Shown: positions 7,679-14,144 of the stretch, piece after piece
Numbering within the stretch: the stretch's first letter is position 1
Layout of the letters: each line of letters starts with the position of its first letter
Source of the DNA: an uncultured Bacteroidales bacterium
GTDB lineage: Bacteria; Bacteroidota; Bacteroidia; Bacteroidales; FEN-979
Length of the DNA stretch: 14,144 nt
Direction of reading: 5' to 3'
Assembly (NCBI GenBank): GCA_903928285.1
Contig: CAIYQH010000563.1
Location: 1 to 14,144 of the forward strand
Program-made: the position numbers and the translations under genes
Notes under the pieces: model-generated
What the model was told of the DNA's origin: nothing
What the model saw: only the letters and a program-made list of their open reading frames with translations
Databases searched by the model: none

Positions 7679-9502
7679 GTGGCCGGATCGCTGAACAAGT
7701 ATTTCTCGCACATTGAATCCATTGTGAAAAACCTGCCGCACAAGCCGGGGGTTTATCAATATTTCGATGACAAGAACAAGATCATCTATGTCGGTAAGGC
7801 CAAGGATTTAAAAAAAAGGGTCAGCTCCTATTTTACCAAGATCAACTCCATCAGCGGAAAGATACAGATGCTGGTGCGACGGATTGCCGACATCAAATAT
7901 ATCGTGGTGGAAACCGAGCAGGATGCCTTGCTGCTCGAAAACAACCTGATCAAAAAGTACCAGCCGCATTATAATGTGGCCCTCAAGGACGACAAGACCT
8001 TTCCCTGGATATGCATCAGGAACGAGCCATTCCCGCGGATCTTTGCCACACGCCACATGATCCGCGACGGATCTGTCTATTTTGGCCCCTATGCCAATGT
8101 CAGGCTGATGCACACCCTGCTGGAACTTAGCAGGCAATTGTATCCGCTGCGGAACTGCCAGCTGGTGCTTTCCGACAAGAATATCAAAGCAGGGAAATTC
8201 AGGGTTTGCCTCGAATATCATATCGGGAATTGCAGAGGTCCCTGCGAAGGTCATCAGAGCTCCGAAGATTATGATAAATCGATCCTGGCCATCCGTGAGA
8301 TCATCAAGGGAAACATCACCACCGTTGCCCGGCAGCTCCGCGAGCTGATGATGAGCTACGCCGAAACACAGGAGTTTGAAAAGGCCCATTATGTCAAGGA
8401 GAAACTTGTCCTGCTCGACAAATACCAGAGCAAGTCAACCGTTGTAAACCCCTCCATCAACGATGTGGATGTATTTTCAATCGCCTCGGCAGGACTCCTG
8501 GCCTATGTCAACTTCATGAAGGTGATGAACGGAGCCATCATCCAGGTACATACGATTGAACTGCATAAAAAGCTGGATGAAACCCCCGAAGAGCTGCTTT
8601 CGATTGCCATCACCGAGATCAGGCAACGGTTTGAAAGCGTATCGCCCGAAATCATCGTTCCGTTCAAAATGGATTACGAGATCCCCGGACTTACTTTTAC
8701 CGTGCCTAAAATCGGCGATAAGAAGAAATTGCTGGAACTTTCGGAGCGTAATGTTCGTTATTACCAGCTGGAAAAGGAAAAACAAAAGGAGCTGGTGGAT
8801 CCGGAACATAAATCGCGGCGAATCCTCGATACCATGATGAAAGACCTCCGGATGACCGAGGTCCCTGCCAGGATTGAATGTTTTGACAATTCAAATATCC
8901 AGGGTACCAGTCCCGTGGCGGCAATGGTATGCTTTATCAACGCCAGGCCTGATAAAAGCGAATACCGTCATTTCAACATCAAAACAGTGGAGGGGCCCGA
9001 TGACTTTGCCTCGATGGAAGAGGTCATTTTCCGCCGGTACAAGCGGCTGCTTGAGGAGGAGAAACCCCTGCCCCAGCTGATCATCGTCGACGGGGGTAAA
9101 GGCCAGCTGAGCGCCGCTCTGAAAAGTATTGAAAAACTGGGACTTACCGGCAGGATGACGGTAATCGGGATTGCAAAGAAACTGGAGGAGATTTACTATC
9201 CCAACGATTCCTTCCCGATGTATCTTGACAAGAAATCAGAGACGCTGAGAATCATCCAGCAGATGCGCGATGAAGCGCACCGCTTTGGAATTACGCATCA
9301 CCGCAAGCGCCGCGAGAAGACCGCCATGGCTCCGCAGCTTGAGGAGATCCCGGGGATCGGATTTACCATCAACCAGAAACTGTTGTGGAAGTTTAAATCG
9401 GTGAAAAATATCAGGTTAGCCTCCCTGGAGGAGATCCAGGCAACCATCGGCAAAGCAAAAGGCAAAATCATCTACGATCATTTCCAGTCCGACAAGTCCT
9501 GA
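7679..9502 (+). CDS. uvrC: UvrABC excinuclease subunit C
   Basis: A 607-residue full-length UvrC, the nuclease that makes the 3' and 5' incisions around bulky DNA lesions bound by UvrB. The N-terminal GIY-YIG nuclease (about 20-100) shows KPGVYQYF and IIYVGKAKDLKKRVSSYF. A cysteine cluster C160, C177, C185, C189 corresponds to the iron-sulfur ligands described for UvrC; the first gap is longer than in E. coli. The UVR helical motif (about 213-248) binds UvrB. The RNase H-like endonuclease domain (about 395-545) contains catalytic D403 in ECFDNSN and D471 in IIVDGGKGQ. A C-terminal helix-hairpin-helix region (about 552-602) begins LEEIPGIG. The start is GTG at 7679; the alternative ATG at 7635 is out of frame, and homology begins immediately. 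A TATCTTTG promoter element lies 22 nt upstream. It ends 49 nt from the convergent membrane-protein gene. The surrounding envelope genes do not suggest a shared role. Confidence 0.98.
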   Translation: MAGSLNKYFSHIESIVKNLPHKPGVYQYFDDKNKIIYVGKAKDLKKRVSSYFTKINSISGKIQMLVRRIADIKYIVVETEQDALLLENNLIKKYQPHYNVALKDDKTFPWICIRNEPFPRIFATRHMIRDGSVYFGPYANVRLMHTLLELSRQLYPLRNCQLVLSDKNIKAGKFRVCLEYHIGNCRGPCEGHQSSEDYDKSILAIREIIKGNITTVARQLRELMMSYAETQEFEKAHYVKEKLVLLDKYQSKSTVVNPSINDVDVFSIASAGLLAYVNFMKVMNGAIIQVHTIELHKKLDETPEELLSIAITEIRQRFESVSPEIIVPFKMDYEIPGLTFTVPKIGDKKKLLELSERNVRYYQLEKEKQKELVDPEHKSRRILDTMMKDLRMTEVPARIECFDNSNIQGTSPVAAMVCFINARPDKSEYRHFNIKTVEGPDDFASMEEVIFRRYKRLLEEEKPLPQLIIVDGGKGQLSAALKSIEKLGLTGRMTVIGIAKKLEEIYYPNDSFPMYLDKKSETLRIIQQMRDEAHRFGITHHRKRREKTAMAPQLEEIPGIGFTINQKLLWKFKSVKNIRLASLEEIQATIGKAKGKIIYDHFQSDKS

Positions 9503-9551
9503 CACGAACCTGGTTTACGCTGCAATATAATCAATCAATGCCAGGCCCTGC

Positions 9552-11132
9552 TTACCTGGCCGGGGATTTGGCCACCCTGATTAATTTCCTGTTCCAGGAG
9601 TCGAGCAACCACAAGGCGGGTATCATCAGCAGCAACCATAAATAACTGGCAAGATCGGGAGGAATGTTCCACTTCCAGGTCAGGATATTGCAGGCATTGA
9701 ACTTGCCGTCGGTAAAATCGGGAACAATAATGTCAAAGAAGGGATTGGTATAAGCTGGCCAGTCGGGTAGCATATAGAGCTTGGTGGATTTTGCCATCCA
9801 GGTCATCACCAGTCCGGCCATAACAAAGAGGATAAAAACAGGTTTATTTGCCGCGTATTTCGACAGGTAACAGGTTGCCTCGTAAAGTAAAAGGATTACC
9901 ACAGGGATGAGGTGCCTCGGTCCGAAGGCCCAGCCACCGGTCCACATAAGATGGGCCGAGATCAGTAACAGGTACAGGACTACTGCCGTTACCAGGTAAT
10001 TCCCCCTGACGGCGGCAATGCCAGACCACTTTTCCATCAGGGTGGTACCGCTGTATCTCTTTATGGCATTCAGGATCAGATAATAGCTGACTACCAAAAG
10101 CACCGGGGTATAAAAAAACAGTCCCCGGTTCGGGGGGAACAGGAGGCCGTATAAAGCTGACAGACTGGGATAACCGAAACCAAGGTTTGAAACGCCAAGG
10201 TACTGTTTATTTGCCACGAAGGTATATAACGGCGTGAAGGCCGACCCTGTAATGGCATAATTATACAGGAAGATGAAAAGCCCGCCCGGAATCATTCCCA
10301 GCATAAAATTCAGGGTGGATTTGAAGGATTTGCCGCTGAGAACCATTTGAAGCAGCCATACCGGGATGATGATGGCGATGGTGTATTCCGTAGTAAAAGC
10401 CAGCCCCAGCGACAATCCGCCAAGGAAAAAGTATCGTTTGTTTGTCAGGGCGAGATAGGCTCCAAGCAGAAAAAAACCGGCCAGGATATGGCCAAAAAAG
10501 ACTCCTGCGTAGACAAAGACAAAAGAGGAATAAAACACGGTCATAGTCAGGAACGCCGGGGTTAATCCACCTGTTTTCCGTACCGACAAAAAGGTAACCA
10601 GGATGATCAGCACAAAGGGAATGACACCGGTGATGAAACTTCCCAGGGCCAGTACAGAAGAAATCTCGGGAGACACAAAACGCCGGCCATCCTGCATCCC
10701 CGTATATTCCCAGATATGGATCGGGTAACGCGAAACCGTTGCCGAATCAAACCCCTCCCAGCCTGCCCGCCTGGCGGACTGGTAAAACGGATAGGTGACC
10801 AGGGTGGCAAAAGGAGCCTTGTCGGAATAATAATGTCCCTTCACCAGACTGATATCGCCTGTATAATCCTTATACTTGTCAATAACAAGGCTGCCGTTGT
10901 TATACAACGATAAAACCGGCAGCGCACGGGTGACAGAATTGGGTGTCAGCCAGATATCAAGGTAATAGGCTGAAAAGAACAGGTTGACCAGGATGAAAAC
11001 AAAAACGAACAGTCGTTTTTGTGCCGAGGCCGTATAGGAAAAATCAGGATTTTCATAGGGTCCCTGTTTTTTTTCAACTTCAGCATGATCAACAGCGGGC
11101 ATCTGGATCTCCTTTTTTTTCTTTATGCTCAT
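9552..11132 (-). CDS. Polytopic membrane protein resembling GT-C glycosyltransferases
   Basis: A 526-residue integral membrane protein with about 10-12 hydrophobic segments (first about 41-60; others near 160-182, 193-230, 235-262, 275-292, 338-355, 378-394, 405-420, 431-446, 494-511). The long soluble loop after the first segment contains GHYYSDKAPFATL, and later loops carry FPPNRGLFFYTPV and WTGGWAFGPRHLIP. These motifs recur in uncharacterised bacterial proteins related in layout to GT-C enzymes, which move sugars from polyprenyl-phosphate carriers to acceptors outside the cytoplasmic membrane. The acceptor is unknown. The gene starts 44 nt after the TMTC-like gene on the same strand, implying a shared transcript. 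The start may instead be the internal ATG at 11102 (M11), which has an AAGGAG Shine-Dalgarno sequence 6 nt upstream, whereas the ATG at 11132 has none. The first ten residues are Lys-rich and dispensable for the fold. Transporter or ligase function remains possible. Confidence 0.8.
   Translation of the reverse strand: MSIKKKKEIQMPAVDHAEVEKKQGPYENPDFSYTASAQKRLFVFVFILVNLFFSAYYLDIWLTPNSVTRALPVLSLYNNGSLVIDKYKDYTGDISLVKGHYYSDKAPFATLVTYPFYQSARRAGWEGFDSATVSRYPIHIWEYTGMQDGRRFVSPEISSVLALGSFITGVIPFVLIILVTFLSVRKTGGLTPAFLTMTVFYSSFVFVYAGVFFGHILAGFFLLGAYLALTNKRYFFLGGLSLGLAFTTEYTIAIIIPVWLLQMVLSGKSFKSTLNFMLGMIPGGLFIFLYNYAITGSAFTPLYTFVANKQYLGVSNLGFGYPSLSALYGLLFPPNRGLFFYTPVLLVVSYYLILNAIKRYSGTTLMEKWSGIAAVRGNYLVTAVVLYLLLISAHLMWTGGWAFGPRHLIPVVILLLYEATCYLSKYAANKPVFILFVMAGLVMTWMAKSTKLYMLPDWPAYTNPFFDIIVPDFTDGKFNACNILTWKWNIPPDLASYLWLLLMIPALWLLDSWNRKLIRVAKSPAR
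11109..11114 (-). promoter_or_regulatory. Shine-Dalgarno sequence favouring an internal start at 11102
   Basis: On the minus strand AAGGAG lies 6 nt before the ATG at 11102-11100, which is codon 11 of the membrane-protein reading frame. No such sequence precedes the ATG at 11132, and good ribosome binding sites are rare in this window, so it may mark the true start. The same bases also encode Lys-Glu in the longer form, so chance remains possible. Confidence 0.4.
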
Positions 11133-11176
11133 GAGGGTATCTGGATTTTTTCAGACCGGGTCAAGGGTAAACAAGG

Positions 11177-13078
11177 TTATCTGGCATTTTGAACTTTCTG
11201 TTCCTGGTAATACCTGGCATCGGCCGTATCGCCCAGGTTTGTGTAAACGCCGATCAGGTTATCGTAGGTAGCCATCCGTGAAGGATCGACGCTTAGCGAT
11301 TTTTTCTGGTATTCAATGGCCTTGTCATTCATTCCATTACGCTGGAATACCACGCCAAGGTCGCTCAGGAGACTTGCATTCCCCGGATTAATGGTTGTCA
11401 GCTTTGTCATGAATATTATGGCAGAATCATATTGTTCCCTTTGAATGGCAATGGCGCTGAGGTTATTCAGCACCTCCTGGTCCAGCGGATCGAGCCTGAA
11501 AGCTTTCAGATACAGGTCGTTCGCTTCCGGTATCTTTCCGGACCTGATTTCCAGGTAACCATAGTTTTTCAGTGCATAGGTGTTTTCAGGATATATCTTC
11601 AGGCTTTTTTCAAAACACGCTTTACTCTTATCATAAAAGGACTGCTTTGCGGCATTATCCTCCGCCGCCTGCGACAGGGTAAGGTAGGTATATCCCAGCG
11701 ACGCCTGTGCCCTTGTGCTGTTTGGTGCCGATGTGATATCAGCTTCGAAAAGCGTAAGGTTGTCTTTCCAGTCACCATTGCGGGTGATTGTTTTTACGGT
11801 ATAAAGGAGCAGGATCATTCCCAGGATGCCGGTAAAAAGGGTCAGTTTTTGCAGGGTTACGGTATGTAGATCGGTACGGGTAATCCTGGCCGCCAAAAAG
11901 ACAAGGCTCAAGCAAAAGGCCACCGAAGGGATCAGTAAAAACCGTTCGCCAAGGGTCGACCCTATCAGGATAAAGAGATTGGAAACCACCAGCATGGTAA
12001 TGATAAAAAAGATTATGCCGAAACTGTGAATATCCTTTGCCCGGAAGCGGCCAACGGCATAAATACCTCCCGCGGCGAACGCAAGGATGGTCAGGATCAC
12101 CCAACCATTGGCCAGTGAAGCGATGGGGATCTGGTTAAAGGAGTAATCATAACTCAGCGGATGGGGGAAGACCAGAAGCAAGACATACCTTCCCATGATC
12201 AGCATGACCGTGGCAAACCTGTCGGCTGAACTGGTGGCTGCTGCAAGAGCGTTGTTGACTACCGTTATCTTTTCCCCGAAAGTTACCACATCCAGTACCG
12301 ACCATCGGATCAGTGCGTAAATAGCGGCAACACAGACAAAAGGTATTGTGATTGCCAGGATACGTTTCCATCCGGTATCTGTAAAAAACCACATCACAAG
12401 AGGAATGAGCAACAGGAAAGTTATGGCCTGTTCCTTGGTGAGAAGGGCCAGAAAAAAGCAAGCCAACCCTGCTGCCAGGTACCTCTTTTTACGGGTATCA
12501 GTAAACCGGAATAATACCAGCATCAGACCCATCAGAAACAGAAGGTTCAGCACCTCATCCCTGCTTTTAAAATTCGCCACCGCTTCCGTATGAACAGGAT
12601 GTGCCGTGAACAGCAAAACGATGATCAGGGAGATGATGGCCGGGTATTGCTGAAACAACCTTCGCAGCAAGAAAAAGAAAAGCATACAGGCCAGTGCGTA
12701 AAAGAATACATTGAAAAAATGGTGTGTCTTTGGGTTTTCGCCCCAGATACCAACCTCCACAGCCATTGTAAACAATGATACGGGACGGTACGACTGATCG
12801 TTATGCTGGTTAAACCCATACAGGAAACCTTTGGCGAAGAGCATGGGAATTCCTTTAAAACCCTGGCTGACAAAGACATTCTTCCTGGAAACGATATCAT
12901 CATCCAGGGCATAGGAATGGCTGAAGGTGTTTCCATACAAAATAAGCGCAAAAACAAAGACAGAGAGGGGATAAAGGAAGTTTTCCAGACTTCCCGGGGT
13001 GCGCGGCGACTCCCGGTGTTTCGACCCTTTCACACTGGTATTCCTGATCCTGTTTAAGCGCTTTACCGGTTTTTCCAT
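11177..13078 (-). CDS. TMTC-like polytopic GT-C protein (DUF1736-type) with C-terminal TPR repeats
   Basis: A 633-residue protein. A basic N-terminus is followed by a first membrane segment (about 32-50) and then ALDDDIV, whose acidic D59-D61 sit where GT-C enzymes keep their catalytic acidic pair. Further markers shared with eukaryotic TMTC O-mannosyltransferases and their bacterial relatives are QSYRPVSLFT (95-104), AHPVHTEAVANFKSRDE (159-175), LTKEQAI, FPHPLSYDYSFNQIP (304-318) and GERFLLIPSVAFCL (377-390). Roughly ten membrane segments end near 428. Residues about 452-627 form four to five TPR repeats (YALKNYGYLEIRSGKIPEAN, LLSDLGVVFQRNGMNDKAIEY), expected to lie outside the cytoplasm and hold the acceptor protein. 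The likely role is sugar transfer from a lipid carrier to exported proteins; donor sugar and targets are unknown. It lies 185 nt downstream of gcvH and 44 nt upstream of the second polytopic gene. A short dyad precedes its start. Confidence 0.88.
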   Translation of the reverse strand: MEKPVKRLNRIRNTSVKGSKHRESPRTPGSLENFLYPLSVFVFALILYGNTFSHSYALDDDIVSRKNVFVSQGFKGIPMLFAKGFLYGFNQHNDQSYRPVSLFTMAVEVGIWGENPKTHHFFNVFFYALACMLFFFLLRRLFQQYPAIISLIIVLLFTAHPVHTEAVANFKSRDEVLNLLFLMGLMLVLFRFTDTRKKRYLAAGLACFFLALLTKEQAITFLLLIPLVMWFFTDTGWKRILAITIPFVCVAAIYALIRWSVLDVVTFGEKITVVNNALAAATSSADRFATVMLIMGRYVLLLVFPHPLSYDYSFNQIPIASLANGWVILTILAFAAGGIYAVGRFRAKDIHSFGIIFFIITMLVVSNLFILIGSTLGERFLLIPSVAFCLSLVFLAARITRTDLHTVTLQKLTLFTGILGMILLLYTVKTITRNGDWKDNLTLFEADITSAPNSTRAQASLGYTYLTLSQAAEDNAAKQSFYDKSKACFEKSLKIYPENTYALKNYGYLEIRSGKIPEANDLYLKAFRLDPLDQEVLNNLSAIAIQREQYDSAIIFMTKLTTINPGNASLLSDLGVVFQRNGMNDKAIEYQKKSLSVDPSRMATYDNLIGVYTNLGDTADARYYQEQKVQNAR

Positions 13079-13087
13079 CGGATTGAT

Positions 13088-13102
13088 TACTGAAATACAG
13101 TA
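13088..13102. repeat. Short dyad upstream of the TMTC-like gene, possible operator
   Basis: TACTG (13088-13092) and CAGTA (13098-13102) form a perfect 5-bp inverted repeat around a 5-nt centre, ending 9 bp before the ATG of the TMTC-like gene. It could be a dimer-binding operator or a small mRNA hairpin near the ribosome site. Such short dyads also arise by chance. No TAnnTTTG element is found in the 185-nt gap up to gcvH. Confidence 0.22.
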
Positions 13103-13263
13103 CTATCATCTGTAAGAAAACGAGTGAAGGGAACATCTGAAAAACCCTGTTTCTGGCAGAATTATTTCCCCGGAAGGACATTACAAAAGGGAACATAATC
13201 CAATCAATAGCCTAACGGTTATTTTGGTATGTCCGCAGGAAATCCGTTGGAGTATGAACGGAA

Positions 13264-13644
13264 TCAGGCCTGAATCAGCGCCTGATACTGGGCCGGATCA
13301 AGTAATCCGGCGATTTCACCCGCATCAGAAAATTTAATTTTAACAACCCAGCCGTTATCATAGGGATCCTCGTTGATGGTTTCGGGCTTGGTTGTAAGTT
13401 CTTCATTGAATTCCAATATCTCCCCTGAAACTGGCATAAACATGTCCGATACAGTCTTGACCGCCTCAATGGTTCCGAATGATTCATGTTTCCCGAGGGT
13501 TTCACCAACGGTATCCACCTCTACAAAAACGATATCTCCCAATTCGTGCTGGGCATAATCGGTAATGCCTACAAATGCATATGCACCATCAACCTTCAGC
13601 CATTCATGGTCCTTCGTGTACTTGAGATTTGCTGGAACGTTCAT
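13264..13644 (-). CDS. gcvH: Glycine cleavage system H protein
   Basis: A 126-residue complete H protein, the lipoyl-carrying shuttle of the glycine cleavage complex (P, H, T and L proteins), which passes the aminomethyl group between components in the cytoplasm. The lipoylated lysine is K63 in the motif FGTIEAVKTVSDMFMPVSGE; KYTKDHEWL near the N-terminus and NEDPYDNGWVVKIKFSD near the C-terminus are family hallmarks. Length and sequence are those of a normal GcvH, with no truncation. No genes for P, T or L proteins are in the window. It lies 111 nt downstream of sprA on the same strand, an arrangement seen in other Bacteroidota genomes. A hairpin and an exact TATTTTTG promoter element between the two genes suggest it also has its own promoter. 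The ATG has no Shine-Dalgarno sequence. Confidence 0.98.
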   Translation of the reverse strand: MNVPANLKYTKDHEWLKVDGAYAFVGITDYAQHELGDIVFVEVDTVGETLGKHESFGTIEAVKTVSDMFMPVSGEILEFNEELTTKPETINEDPYDNGWVVKIKFSDAGEIAGLLDPAQYQALIQA

Positions 13645-13669
13645 AGATAATTCTTTTTTAATGTTTGTT

Positions 13670-13677
13670 CAAAAATA
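13670..13677 (-). promoter_or_regulatory. TAnnTTTG-type -7 promoter element for gcvH
   Basis: The minus strand reads TATTTTTG, an exact match to the Bacteroidota -7 consensus TAnnTTTG, 25 nt before the gcvH ATG. TTG trinucleotides upstream are 12 and 25 nt away rather than the usual 19-21, so the -33 part is unconvincing. The surroundings are very AT-rich, which raises the chance rate. Confidence 0.5.
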
Positions 13678-13719
13678 CATGTTTTTTTTCAATGGACTAT
13701 ACCAATCCCGAATAATTAT

Positions 13720-13733
13720 CGGCTCTTCAGCCG
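13720..13733 (-). terminator. Hairpin after sprA, possible terminator
   Basis: CGGCT (13720-13724) and AGCCG (13729-13733) pair across a 4-nt loop, 22 nt after the sprA stop codon. On the minus strand it is followed by the T-containing ATAATTATT rather than a clean T tract. On the plus strand it is followed by GTGTATTTTT. It may be a weak terminator separating sprA from gcvH. Confidence 0.35.
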
Positions 13734-13755
13734 GTGTATTTTTCAGGTCAGGGGG

Positions 13756-14144
13756 TTACTGCCCCAGGGTAAACCGCAACGCAATTCCTCCCTTGGTGTT
13801 GGAAGTGCGGTATTGATTTGAGACATAGGGGGAATTGATAACCTTGTCAAAATAAAAGCGAACGTTGAACCTGATACTCAGGTTGTAGTCAGCCGAAAAG
13901 TTAATGGAGGTAACCTGCTGCCCTACTGAAATCTGGTTAAGGTCCTGGACGATCTGTCGCAGCACTGTTTTGTTTTTCCGGATGGAAAAGTCGAGTTTGA
14001 CATTCAGGTCGCTGTTGGTCTTCGACTTCTTGCTTCCGGAGGATGCCCCCGAGAAATTCAATTTGATCCCTTTAAAGCGGTATCCCAGCCCGACAATAAA
14101 TTCGTTACTGGAGACCTCGGTGATCTGGTTATTTGAGAAACTCA
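13756..14144 (-). CDS. sprA: SprA, type IX secretion/gliding motility outer-membrane translocon, C-terminal fragment
   Basis: The last 129 codons of a gene entering from the right edge; the stop is TAA at 13758-13756. The readable part begins SFSNNQITEVSSNEFIVGLG and continues with YRFKGIKLNF, the segment SIRKNKTVLRQIVQDLNQIS, SADYNLSIRFNVRFYFDKV and the terminal SNTKGGIALRFTLGQ. This is the characteristic end of SprA (also called SOV in Porphyromonas), where the final strands close the very large beta-barrel that forms the outer-membrane pore of the type IX secretion system. The pattern of alternating residues with Phe, Tyr and Arg fits barrel strands. SprA proteins are typically over 2,000 residues, so most of the gene lies outside the window. 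Its presence indicates the organism has a type IX secretion system, and the gene is followed by gcvH as in many relatives. Confidence 0.93.
   Translation of the reverse strand, partial: SFSNNQITEVSSNEFIVGLGYRFKGIKLNFSGASSGSKKSKTNSDLNVKLDFSIRKNKTVLRQIVQDLNQISVGQQVTSINFSADYNLSIRFNVRFYFDKVINSPYVSNQYRTSNTKGGIALRFTLGQ

Noticed and set aside
7808..8389. A 193-codon minus-strand open frame inside uvrC
   Set aside because: It is antisense to the GIY-YIG and cysteine-cluster coding region of uvrC; its protein is low-similarity shadow sequence.
9540..9560. Inverted repeat GCCAGG/CCTGGC at the convergent junction, considered as a bidirectional terminator
   Set aside because: The stem is only 6 bp with a 9-nt loop, overlaps the last codons of the membrane-protein gene and has no T tract on either side.
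11432..11869. A 145-codon plus-strand open frame inside the TMTC-like gene
   Set aside because: It lies opposite the TPR-coding segment and shows no recognisable protein features.
12900..13196. A 98-codon minus-strand open frame spanning the start of the TMTC-like gene
   Set aside because: It mostly overlaps the conserved gene in another frame; the short upstream part has no signal or domain and no promoter-like element.
1..14144. CRISPR arrays, tRNA genes, insertion sequences, prophage or defence islands
   Set aside because: No regularly spaced repeats, cloverleaf-like segments, transposase or integrase motifs, or terminal inverted repeats were seen; genes are tightly packed and compositionally even.

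Overview
The window reads as a chromosomal segment of a Bacteroidota (Bacteroidetes) bacterium, probably an environmental Bacteroidales-like lineage. The main evidence is the C-terminus of the type IX secretion/gliding protein SprA next to gcvH, a LruC-domain lipoprotein, TAnnTTTG-type promoter elements, and few Shine-Dalgarno sequences. Base composition looks even throughout. I see no mobile element, tRNA, rRNA, CRISPR array or phage gene, and no gap between genes exceeds 300 bases. The ends cut two genes: a threonine aldolase on the left and sprA on the right.

Left block (1-3001, minus strand, read right to left): an exported YncE/YVTN-type beta-propeller protein, then a cytoplasmic hybrid histidine kinase (receiver, coiled coil, HisKA, HATPase, receiver), then the N-terminus of low-specificity L-threonine aldolase. 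A 7-bp-stem hairpin directly follows the kinase stop codon and may separate the aldolase from it.

Middle block (3104-9502, plus strand): a small exported probable outer-membrane beta-barrel protein; an exported two-domain protein joining a SnoaL/NTF2-like domain to a class D (OXA-type) beta-lactamase domain; a lipoprotein with a beta-helix-like repeat region, a calcium-binding-type Asp-rich loop and a C-terminal LruC domain; then uvrC, which has a GTG start and its own TAnnTTTG promoter element. The first three encode cell-envelope proteins; uvrC is an unrelated DNA-repair gene.

Right block (9552-14144, minus strand, read right to left): sprA (C-terminus), gcvH, a TMTC-like multi-membrane-span protein with DUF1736-type motifs and C-terminal TPR repeats, and a second polytopic protein resembling GT-C glycosyltransferases. 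The sprA-gcvH pair is a conserved neighbourhood in the phylum. The two polytopic proteins lie 44 nt apart and look like a lipid-linked-sugar glycosyl-transfer module; that pairing is inference. The blocks meet at one divergent junction (3002-3103) and one convergent junction (9503-9551).

Most genes belong to known families. The least ordinary items are the NTF2-class D beta-lactamase fusion, the paired GT-C/TMTC genes behind sprA-gcvH, and a first receiver domain in the kinase that lacks the conserved lysine. I found no convincing case for a wholly new system.
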